Source of the DNA: Fibrobacter sp. UWP2
GTDB taxonomy: Bacteria > Fibrobacterota > Fibrobacteria > Fibrobacterales > Fibrobacteraceae
Assembly (NCBI RefSeq): GCF_900141705.1
Contig: NZ_FQYM01000023.1
Span: forward strand, 1 to 50,230
Reading direction: 5' to 3'
DNA length: 50,230 nucleotides
The notes beneath the pieces were generated by a model. That model had not been told where the DNA came from. It saw only the letters and a program-made list of their open reading frames with translations, and did no database searches. The first letter of the stretch is position 1, and each line of letters begins with the position of its first letter. Shown in pieces: positions 32,599-44,320 of this stretch. A program made the translations under genes and the position numbers.

Positions 32599-35505
32599 TT
32601 ACTGTACAACTACTAGTTTTGTGGACTTTTTGTCCACAACAACATAGCGACCTGGGCGGAAACCTTGCGTTTTTAGCTTATTTGGGGCATCCTGCCAGTT
32701 TTTGAGCATCATTTTGCCCATATACTTGCCGTTGACATCAAAAATCTTGACCGGATACGCCTCGGCGTCCAGGGCAAAGCCCGCGGGAGCGATGGTCATG
32801 CCATCGCTCGTGAACTCGAACCAGTCCACGTTCATGAGGAAATTGTCCTCACCCACGAATTCGAACTTGAGTTTCTGTTCGCCTTTCGGGAGGGCGATCT
32901 GGGCTTCCGACACCGTCCAGTCGTTCCAACCCGTGGTCGGGTTCACCTTGAGGGTGGCAAGTTCCTTGCCTGCGGAATCCTTCACGACGATGCTGCTCGC
33001 ATTCTCGGCGGCGGAACCTACAGAAGCGCGGAGGGTATAGGAGGCGGCTGCCGGGGAGTTCACAAAGTAGATTGCGTAATCACCATCGTTGATCCAGCCC
33101 ATGTTCGTGTTGCCCTCGGCGTCATCCTCAATTTCAACACCCGACATCTCGACATACTCCTCGGCATTGATCTTGGCGGGGAGCGCCGTCGCCTCAACAG
33201 GCTGGTTCAAAAGTTTGAGGTTGCCGTCCAGTTCGCAGCTGGAACCGCTCTTGGTGGCGATGGAAAGCTTTTTGCCCGCATATTCCACATTCAAGGTGCC
33301 GCCGTTTTCGGAGGTGAGCTTGATGTAGGCCAGCTTGCCGCCTTTCCATGCCAGGGAATCGACCACCACGCCACCGCGGGCACGGATACCCGAAATGGAG
33401 CCGTTTGCCCACTTGGACGGGAGTGCCGGGAGCACGCGAATCTTGCCGCCCTGGCTCTGCAGGAGCATTTCGTTGATACCCGAGACCGCGCCAAAGTTGC
33501 CATCAATCTGGAAAGGCGGGTGGGCGTCAAAGAGGTTGTTGTAGGTGCGGTCCGGAGTCAAGAGCATGCGCACCAACTTGTAGGCATGGTCACCATCCTG
33601 CAAGCGAGCCCAGAGGTTGATTTTCCAAGCGAGGGACCAGCCCGTGGCCAGGTCGCCGCGCTGCGTCAAAGTCGTCTTGGCGGCCTCGGCGAATTCCTTC
33701 GTCTCATCCACCGAGATCTGCGAACTCGGGAAAAGGCCGTACAAGTGCGAAACGTGGCGATGGTCGCTGCGCGGGTCATCCCAGTCCTCGAACCATTCCA
33801 TAAGCTGGCCGTATTTACCCACCTTGTTGGGAGGCAGGCGCTTGACTGCAGCCGCGATTTCGCCCTGCAAATCTTCGTCAGTACCCAGAATCTTCGCCGC
33901 TTCCATGGTGTAGTTGAACACGTCGCGAATAATCTGGTTGTCCATTGTGGGGCCAAAACAAACATTGAACCCACCATGAGTGTTCTCCGGGGAATCGCTC
34001 GGTGCAGTCACCAGATACTTGTTACCGCTTTTGGGCTCCTCGACCAAGGTAGCCAAGAAGAATTCGGCGGCACCCTTCAAAGCACTGTAGTTATTCCTGA
34101 GGAACGTCTTGTCTTGCGTAAACAGGTAGTGTTCCCAAATGTGCGTACTGAGCCAGCCCGCACCAGAGGGCCACACGCCCCACGAGCCGTCCACCGGACC
34201 CGTACGGTTCCAAAGGTCGGTATTGTGGTGGACCACCCAACCGCGGTCCGCACCCCAGTTGCTCTTGGCGGTCTTGGCGCCCTGCACCATGAGGCCCTTG
34301 ATCTTTTCAAAGAGCGGCATAGAACATTCCTGCAAGTTGGCAGATTCCACCATCCAGTAGTTCATTTCGAGGTTGATGTTGGTGGTGTACTTGCTTCCCC
34401 ACATGGGAGACGTATCACGGTTCCAAATGCCCTGCAAGTTCGCCGGCTGTCCACCCGGACGCGAGCAAGAAATCAGCAAGTAACGACCAAACTGGTAATA
34501 GAGTTCCACAAAAGAGGGGTCATCGGTCGAATTGAAGTTCTTGACACGGCTCGTGGTCACGTCGCCGGCGTTGTTCGCCGGAGTGCCCAGGTCAAGGCGC
34601 ACGCGGTTGAAAATTTCCTGGTAGTCCTTGAGGTGGGATTCCTTGAGCTGTTCATAGGTCTTTTTGCTTGCTGCCGCGATGGTCGCCGTCGTGAGGGAAC
34701 CCGGATCGGCAGAGATGTCCTCGAAGGTCTTGAAGTTCGTCGCGATATTCAGGACGATGGTCGCCGAGTTGGCTCCCGACACGTTCACGGAACCATTACC
34801 CGCCGAAACAGTTCCGCCATCGGCAGAGACTACAAACCGTACCTGGAACTTGATGGAATTGACCGTCCCGTCCATCACAAGGGTATTGCTACCCGAATTC
34901 GAGACCCTGTTATTTTTATGAGGCGTGGTGAGGCTGGCGCTAAAAGAGACCTTGCCATTTTCGCTTGCCGAGAGATGGACCACGATGACTTTGTCAGGAT
35001 AGTTCGCAAAGTATTCACGCGTATAGGTGACTCCGCCCGACTTGTAGGTCGTTTTCGCCATGGCCGTATTTAGGTCCAATTCACGGCGGTAATCCGTACC
35101 CGTGTGACCCACGTTCAGCACGAGGTCGCCCACCGGCTGGAACGCCGCAATGTCATATGTGGCAAGCGAACCCGTAAGCGATTCCGCCTGGGAGTAGTTA
35201 CCCGAGAAAAGGGCCTGACGAATAGCCGAGAGTTTGCTTGCGCCATCGGACTTATTGTTGTTACCAGGGCCGCTGTTCCAAACGGTACCCTCGTTCAAGT
35301 TGATGACATCCTTGGAGACACCGCCGTAAACCATACCGCCCATATAGCCGTTGCCAATGGGAAGCGCGTCGGTAAAGGTGTTGCCGGCATCACTGTTATA
35401 CCACAGCACATGCGAAGATTCAGGAGCGGCAAAAACCGCCGAAACAGCCAGCGCCGTGAAAGTCAGCGCAAAAGCGGCGCCAAAGCGAATCAACTTGTTC
35501 ATCAT
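32599..35505 (-). CDS. GH95 alpha-L-fucosidase / alpha-L-galactosidase with CBM-like module
   Basis: A 968-residue secreted enzyme. It has a signal peptide (about 1-27) and a GH95 N-terminal beta-domain with the signature ALPIGNGYMGGMVYGG and LNEGTVW. The (alpha/alpha)6-barrel carries the family's catalytic region: the Asn pair in TNINLEMNYW, Glu in SDSPENTH, HVSHLYGLFP, and Asp in FQIDGNFG. A CBM6/35-like module (about 785-905) and an FPm-1-like module (about 915-968) follow. GH95 enzymes cleave alpha-L-fucose, and some cleave alpha-L-galactose on complex grass xylan; the cluster suggests the latter. Its start is only 10 nt after a terminator T-run, with AGAGGG as ribosome-binding site. Confidence 0.92.
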   Translation of the reverse strand: MMNKLIRFGAAFALTFTALAVSAVFAAPESSHVLWYNSDAGNTFTDALPIGNGYMGGMVYGGVSKDVINLNEGTVWNSGPGNNNKSDGASKLSAIRQALFSGNYSQAESLTGSLATYDIAAFQPVGDLVLNVGHTGTDYRRELDLNTAMAKTTYKSGGVTYTREYFANYPDKVIVVHLSASENGKVSFSASLTTPHKNNRVSNSGSNTLVMDGTVNSIKFQVRFVVSADGGTVSAGNGSVNVSGANSATIVLNIATNFKTFEDISADPGSLTTATIAAASKKTYEQLKESHLKDYQEIFNRVRLDLGTPANNAGDVTTSRVKNFNSTDDPSFVELYYQFGRYLLISCSRPGGQPANLQGIWNRDTSPMWGSKYTTNINLEMNYWMVESANLQECSMPLFEKIKGLMVQGAKTAKSNWGADRGWVVHHNTDLWNRTGPVDGSWGVWPSGAGWLSTHIWEHYLFTQDKTFLRNNYSALKGAAEFFLATLVEEPKSGNKYLVTAPSDSPENTHGGFNVCFGPTMDNQIIRDVFNYTMEAAKILGTDEDLQGEIAAAVKRLPPNKVGKYGQLMEWFEDWDDPRSDHRHVSHLYGLFPSSQISVDETKEFAEAAKTTLTQRGDLATGWSLAWKINLWARLQDGDHAYKLVRMLLTPDRTYNNLFDAHPPFQIDGNFGAVSGINEMLLQSQGGKIRVLPALPSKWANGSISGIRARGGVVVDSLAWKGGKLAYIKLTSENGGTLNVEYAGKKLSIATKSGSSCELDGNLKLLNQPVEATALPAKINAEEYVEMSGVEIEDDAEGNTNMGWINDGDYAIYFVNSPAAASYTLRASVGSAAENASSIVVKDSAGKELATLKVNPTTGWNDWTVSEAQIALPKGEQKLKFEFVGEDNFLMNVDWFEFTSDGMTIAPAGFALDAEAYPVKIFDVNGKYMGKMMLKNWQDAPNKLKTQGFRPGRYVVVDKKSTKLVVVQ
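32621..32637. promoter_or_regulatory. Hemicellulase operator repeat, site F (inside GH95 coding sequence)
   Basis: GTGGACTTTTTGTCCAC, a perfect 6-bp inverted repeat, 75 nt before the GH27 start codon. It lies within the last codons of the GH95 gene (encoding VDKKST), yet at the same distance from the next start as the intergenic copies. Confidence 0.5.
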
Positions 35506-35515
35506 TGAACCCTCT

Positions 35516-35547
35516 AAAAAAAAGCCGCACCACCCCCATAGTGCGGC
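35516..35547 (-). terminator. Terminator-like hairpin between GH2 and GH95 genes
   Basis: The stem GCCGCAC / GTGCGGC (35524-35530 / 35541-35547) is followed on the minus strand by TTTTTTTT. It fills a 51-nt gap, and its T-run ends 10 nt before the GH95 start, so there is no room for a promoter after it. It may work as a partial terminator that lowers GH95-GH27 expression. Confidence 0.8.
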
Positions 35548-35556
35548 AATCCTATT

Positions 35557-39498
<3,942 letters not shown>

Positions 39499-42036
39499 TT
39501 ATTTTTCAACTCTTTTCAAGAATTTTCCGCTCGGGGTCTTCACCATGTAAACTCCCGGACGCAAGGCGGCCTTGTTCACGCGGTTTCCCTTGAGGTCAAA
39601 GTACTGAACGCGGTCACCCATTTCGAGGGCACGCAGGTCAAGCGTATTTGCCTTGGCAACTCCACGCGGGTGGAAGCCCATCAGTTCATCTTCGGTCAAG
39701 GCGAACTTAATCCAGTCCACGTTTGCGTAACTTCCGGTAATCTTGACGCGCAAAACGTGCTCGCCCTTTTCGATTTTCGCGGTCTTGCCGTCCACATCGC
39801 CGTAGGCATTCCAGTCTTCGCCGGCGGGGATGGCGATAGTATCGGTTACGGCGTCGCCATCGATATACAGCATAAAGGAACTGCCGGCAAGTCCACTGGC
39901 CACATGGGCACGGAACAGGAATTCGGCGGAAGTCACCACATTAATCGAGAATTCAAGCCATTCGCCAGCATTGGTATAACCGACAGCGAAGCCTTTGCAG
40001 TTTTCGGTATTGAGCGTATCGCTGCAGCCAAGGCCTACCACGTCCACGCCGTCTTCGCGATAGACCTTGCCCTGGTTCTCGGGATCGTTATCCGCATATG
40101 AGATTCCGGAGCCGCCCTGGTCGTAATCTTCCATCTCGATTTGTCCCGGCAGGGCAAAGACCGCCTTGAAGGGTTCCTGCGTAAATGCGCCAGAGAAGTC
40201 CGGAGTCGGCACAGTCTTGTTCCTGATGGACTTGTAATCGCCCTGGAGGCCCGCGGCATCGGCGGTCGCCTGGCTAAAGCCCTTGTTGTCCGTCTCGGTA
40301 AAGTGCCCAGCCTGGTTCTGCCCCACACCCGAGGGAGCGTTCTTGTAAGAGTTGTGTTCCACGGCAAAGCCGCTAGAACCCTCATCCAAGTAAATCGGCA
40401 AAATCCAGTAATCCGACCATTCCGAAGCAGCGAAGTCATGGAGGTAATTGTACTTGATTTCGCTTCCCGTGCCCTGGTTCGAAAGCGTATAAATCGGGCC
40501 CGAATCGCAAAGCAAGCGCGAAATGTGGTGGATATCGTTCTTGTTGATGTGGTTATTGGTCATGGCGGTTTCGTTCTTGGTCCAACCAAAACCCACCGAG
40601 ATTCCCGAATAGTTTGTATAAGAGACTTCGTTATTTTCAATGACCACATAGCGGGGGTAGCCCGCGGCAATGCCCACGGTGCCCTGGAACTCGTTGGTCA
40701 CGTTGGTCACCAGGTTGTACTTGAGCGTATCACGGGTGCTAATTTCGTCCTTGTCAGAGGGGTTGTAGCCCTTGTGGATTTCGGTCAAGGAATCCGGAGA
40801 GAACTTGCCCACGGAAATTCCGGAACCGCCGATTTCCATGAACACGTTGCCCTGCACTCGGGTATCGTTGGTACCGGAAGTCAAGTCGAGACCGGTGCCA
40901 CCCATCATGGTGAACACGTTCTCCTCGATTTGCAAGCGGCTGGCGTTAGTCACCTGCATGCCCGCATTCGGGTGCCACAACATAAATTCGTTGGAGTTCA
41001 GGTTGCCACGGTTCACCACGTTCACTGCGAACTGACCCGCCTGCAAATCCAAAAATCCGTCAACACTCGGGCGCATGAAGTTGGTATGCGCAAAGACAAT
41101 TCCCTTGAAACCGATGTTTTCCACCTTGTTCTTGGTGCTTTCGCCAGTGATTTCAACGAGGGTTTCCAGGTTCGGGGCGACCGTCACGGCAGTGTTCAGG
41201 TTCTCGCCCGAACGCGGCTTGTAGTAAAGCGTATTCGTAGTCTCGTCGAGGAACCATTCGCCCTCGACATCCAGGAGGTTAATGTCGTTTTCGAGGTAAT
41301 AGACCTGCTGCTTGGGCGGGTTGCTCATAAACGCCGTGCCAAGCATGGGGTACTTACGGTAAAACAGGCGCGTACGTTCGGGATCCTGCGGAATAATCTT
41401 CGATACGTTCCCGTTGTTCTTGATTTCATCTAAACGGAGAATCTGGTCAGCCCAGGCCACCATTAGGTGGATTTCGGTTTTTTTGACGTTCTTGGGCTGC
41501 TTGATTTGGTCGGTGTAGACATCAAAAGCACGACCCGCCGAGTCCACCTTGGCAAGGCGGTTGAAGTTGTGCGAACCATCGGCTTTGAGGTTCGGGTGGC
41601 GGGCGCGAATGGCCTTCTTGTTGTTGATGTAGAGCTGGCGAAAACGGGCGTCCACGCCCTTCACGCACCAAATTCCATTGGCCTCGTCGCAGACTTCCCA
41701 ACCCACGATGGGGATGCCGCCGGTCACAAGCGGGGTTTCACCCGGGTAGGCCTGCCAACGTACATAATGGCCATTCTTACCGCCGTCGGCATTTGTTAGG
41801 CGAAGCGTCTGGCTCAAGGCATACGTGCCTTCGCGGAGATAGACAACAATGTCATCGGTCATGCTTCCGTTAACGCCGCGCACGGCCTTTTGCGCCTGTT
41901 CAAGGGTCTTGAACGGCTTTGCTTTGGAACCGTCATTGGAGTCATTTCCAGACGGAGAAACATAAAATTCCGTCGCAGCAGCAGAATTCAGGCAAAGTCC
42001 AAGTACGGCGAAGGCACTTATTGCGAGTTTGTTCAT
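39499..42036 (-). CDS. Secreted beta-helix protein (GH141-like) with CBM6
   Basis: An 845-residue protein: signal peptide (1-21), a right-handed parallel beta-helix (about 23-650; starts EFYVSPSGNDSNDG, repeated N/V/I strands such as NVTNEFQGTVGI and YTNYSGISVG), CBM6 (about 665-795, with a CSDTLNTENC loop) and a short C-terminal module ending FLKRVEK. The N-terminal pattern and length resemble GH141, a family holding alpha-L-fucosidases and xylanases, and more generally beta-helix lyases. I cannot identify catalytic residues with certainty. It lies between GH43 (17 nt) and GH2 (21 nt) genes in one operon, consistent with removal of a xylan or pectin side chain. Confidence 0.8.
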   Translation of the reverse strand: MNKLAISAFAVLGLCLNSAAATEFYVSPSGNDSNDGSKAKPFKTLEQAQKAVRGVNGSMTDDIVVYLREGTYALSQTLRLTNADGGKNGHYVRWQAYPGETPLVTGGIPIVGWEVCDEANGIWCVKGVDARFRQLYINNKKAIRARHPNLKADGSHNFNRLAKVDSAGRAFDVYTDQIKQPKNVKKTEIHLMVAWADQILRLDEIKNNGNVSKIIPQDPERTRLFYRKYPMLGTAFMSNPPKQQVYYLENDINLLDVEGEWFLDETTNTLYYKPRSGENLNTAVTVAPNLETLVEITGESTKNKVENIGFKGIVFAHTNFMRPSVDGFLDLQAGQFAVNVVNRGNLNSNEFMLWHPNAGMQVTNASRLQIEENVFTMMGGTGLDLTSGTNDTRVQGNVFMEIGGSGISVGKFSPDSLTEIHKGYNPSDKDEISTRDTLKYNLVTNVTNEFQGTVGIAAGYPRYVVIENNEVSYTNYSGISVGFGWTKNETAMTNNHINKNDIHHISRLLCDSGPIYTLSNQGTGSEIKYNYLHDFAASEWSDYWILPIYLDEGSSGFAVEHNSYKNAPSGVGQNQAGHFTETDNKGFSQATADAAGLQGDYKSIRNKTVPTPDFSGAFTQEPFKAVFALPGQIEMEDYDQGGSGISYADNDPENQGKVYREDGVDVVGLGCSDTLNTENCKGFAVGYTNAGEWLEFSINVVTSAEFLFRAHVASGLAGSSFMLYIDGDAVTDTIAIPAGEDWNAYGDVDGKTAKIEKGEHVLRVKITGSYANVDWIKFALTEDELMGFHPRGVAKANTLDLRALEMGDRVQYFDLKGNRVNKAALRPGVYMVKTPSGKFLKRVEK

Positions 42037-42053
42037 CTTCCTAACCTCTTTTT

Positions 42054-44126
42054 TTAAAACTCTGCGGTGTTGATTTTTAGATTCTTACCGTCGACCGTAC
42101 GCACAAAGTAAACACCCGAATCATACCCATACATTCTCAAAACTTCAGGCAATCCGCTCCTAGCCATGTAACCCACACGGACTGTCCCCATATAGCGGCC
42201 CTGCATATCGAACACCTTAATGAGACCCGCTGCAATTCCCGTGCCAGCATTCGCACCGAAAGCCACGCGGTCCTTCAATGCGGTTGTCGTGTCGGCGCCA
42301 ATCCTGATCCAATCAATGTTGGCATAGTCGCCAGTGATGGTCAAGCGGATAACATGTTCGCCGGCAGAAAGAGTCACCTTCCCCGCTTCAACTTCAGAAT
42401 AAGTGTCCCAATCTTCACCCGCAGGGACCTTGATGGTATCTGACACCACCTTGTCGTCAACCGAGAGGATAAACGAAGAAGCGTTACTGCCGCTAGCCAC
42501 GCGGGCTGTCAGCGGGTAATCCCCAGCAGCGGTCACATTCACCGTGTATTCCAACCATTCACCAGTTTGAGTATAACCGATGGCAAATTCGCATTGCCCC
42601 GCCGTGGTGCAGGATTCATCGAGAGCGACCACGTCGACTTCATCTTCACGGTAGACCTTGCCCTGGTTTTCGCGGTCGTTGTCGTAGAAGGCCTTGTTAT
42701 GGCCGCCCACATCGTAATTTTCGGCCTCGATTTTGCCCGGAATTGTCGCCGGCTTATCGTTGTATGCCGTCTGCGGAACAGCTGTCTTTTCGCTTTCCAT
42801 GTACCAGTAGTCGAAATCAAACCCGCCCTGCTTTACCACAAAGAACAGGTCGTCGACGCCGGCAGCATTGGCCACATCGAAGGTATGTTCTTCCCAAGCA
42901 GAACTTGAAGGGATATTCATGGATGCAAGGAGAGCGCCGTTTTCGGAACCGGCATGCAGTTCAAGCTTACCGCCGTTACCCCTGGTGCAAACGATAATGC
43001 GGTCGGCACCGTCGCCCATGTCAACAGAGCGCACCTTGGTATAGAATCCGCTGTTCATCTTGGTGAGGAATACATTGCCGTATTCGGCACCGACATGCTC
43101 GATGATGGTGTAGCCACCCGACGTATTGACAGTCATGCCGCCAACCCAGGACTTGGTTTCGGCTTCCACGCGCACGAACGGGTCGAGGTTCTTGATAGGC
43201 TTCACAACGCCATTGTTGGTGGCACGGATTGTGGGAATGGTACCGTCGGCATTCCAGGTGAATTCCTCGATGGCGGTAGAACGGCTGTAGCCGCCGCCCT
43301 TCACGTTCTTCTGGTTGTGGTAGAAGAAGAAGCTGCGGCCCTTAAAGTCGACAATGCCGGAGTGGACGGTGAATGCGGAACCCGGTTCGCTACTCGGCAT
43401 AATGACGCCCTTGTAGGTCCAGGGGCCCGTCGGGGAATCGCTCCAGGAATAGTCAATGGATTCGGGAATGCCACCGGCGGCGTAAATCATGTAATACTTC
43501 TTGCCGCGCTTGTGAATCCACGGGCCTTCGGTATACTTGCCGTTAAAGGTGCTCATATCGGAGACCTTGATTTCGCTTGCGCATTCGATCATGTTCTCCT
43601 TGAGGGGGCAGTAATAAAGCTTCGGGTTACCCCAGTAGAGCCAAGCCTGGCCATCGTCGTCAATAAACACGGTGGGGTCGATGTAGTCCCAGTTGGGACC
43701 CGCCAGGTGCTTGCCGTTCAAGGCATCCTTGAAGGGGCCTTCCTTCTTGTCGGACACACCCACGTTGATGGCGCGGCCTCCGCGGGTGGATTCCACGGTC
43801 ACGTAATAATAGTACTTGTCATTGCGGCGAATGCATTGAGAAGCCCAGTCGCCGTTCTTCTTGGCAGAACCGTTAAAGTCACCCGCTTCCAAAATGAGGG
43901 TGTTCATGTCGGTCCAGTTCACCATATCCGTGGTGCAGGAGACGCGCCAGCCGTGCATCGTGAAGAAGCTACCGCCCTCGTCGTTGCCGGAATAGGTGCA
44001 AAGCGTATCGCCAAACACCACAGGCGCCGGGTCCGGAGAGTAGTAAGTCTGGATAAGCGGATTTTCAGCGTATGCGAACGCAGCACTCAAAGCCAGCGCA
44101 ACGGCAACTTTGTTTTTACCAAACAT
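42054..44126 (-). CDS. GH43 glycosidase with two CBM6-like modules
   Basis: A 690-residue secreted enzyme: signal peptide (about 1-20), five-bladed GH43 propeller (about 22-315) with base Asp32 (SPDPAPV), pKa-modulating Asp150 (YIDPTVF) and acid Glu200 (TEGPWI), a first CBM6-like module (about 320-445), a second CBM6 (about 460-600, CTTAGQC loop) and an FPm-1-like end (about 625-690). Family activities are beta-xylosidase and alpha-L-arabinofuranosidase. I use the ATG at 44126 (GGTGGG 5 nt upstream) rather than 44138, which has no ribosome-binding site. It is the first gene of the GH43/beta-helix/GH2 operon. Operator site G lies 78 nt upstream. Confidence 0.9.
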   Translation of the reverse strand: MFGKNKVAVALALSAAFAYAENPLIQTYYSPDPAPVVFGDTLCTYSGNDEGGSFFTMHGWRVSCTTDMVNWTDMNTLILEAGDFNGSAKKNGDWASQCIRRNDKYYYYVTVESTRGGRAINVGVSDKKEGPFKDALNGKHLAGPNWDYIDPTVFIDDDGQAWLYWGNPKLYYCPLKENMIECASEIKVSDMSTFNGKYTEGPWIHKRGKKYYMIYAAGGIPESIDYSWSDSPTGPWTYKGVIMPSSEPGSAFTVHSGIVDFKGRSFFFYHNQKNVKGGGYSRSTAIEEFTWNADGTIPTIRATNNGVVKPIKNLDPFVRVEAETKSWVGGMTVNTSGGYTIIEHVGAEYGNVFLTKMNSGFYTKVRSVDMGDGADRIIVCTRGNGGKLELHAGSENGALLASMNIPSSSAWEEHTFDVANAAGVDDLFFVVKQGGFDFDYWYMESEKTAVPQTAYNDKPATIPGKIEAENYDVGGHNKAFYDNDRENQGKVYREDEVDVVALDESCTTAGQCEFAIGYTQTGEWLEYTVNVTAAGDYPLTARVASGSNASSFILSVDDKVVSDTIKVPAGEDWDTYSEVEAGKVTLSAGEHVIRLTITGDYANIDWIRIGADTTTALKDRVAFGANAGTGIAAGLIKVFDMQGRYMGTVRVGYMARSGLPEVLRMYGYDSGVYFVRTVDGKNLKINTAEF

Positions 44127-44204
44127 ATATCCCACCATGTTAATGTTCTATACTCAAAAATATTTGATAATCACCTTTTTTTCACCGAGGTCACATGAGT
44201 TTTC

Positions 44205-44221
44205 ATGGACTGTTTATCAAT
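44205..44221. promoter_or_regulatory. Hemicellulase operator repeat, site G
   Basis: ATGGACTGTTTATCAAT, 78 nt before the GH43 gene that heads the GH43/beta-helix/GH2 operon. The distal half is degenerate. Confidence 0.5.
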
Positions 44222-44261
44222 AACCGTATACAAAATGTCAATGTTTTTTTGCGCTTTTTGC

Positions 44262-44292
44262 AAAAAAAAGCCCCTCTGGAAACCAGAGGGGC
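44262..44292 (-). terminator. Intrinsic terminator of the second GH43 gene
   Basis: A perfect 10-bp stem, GCCCCTCTGG / CCAGAGGGGC, with a 3-nt loop, followed on the minus strand by TTTTTTTTGC. Confidence 0.95.
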
Positions 44293-44320
44293 AAGGAGGA
44301 TATGGTATTATGGAGACTTT

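Noticed and set aside
32619-32640. Hairpin at the end of GH95 as a terminator
   Set aside because: It lies before the stop codon, has only a 6-bp stem and no following T-run. It fits the operator consensus better.
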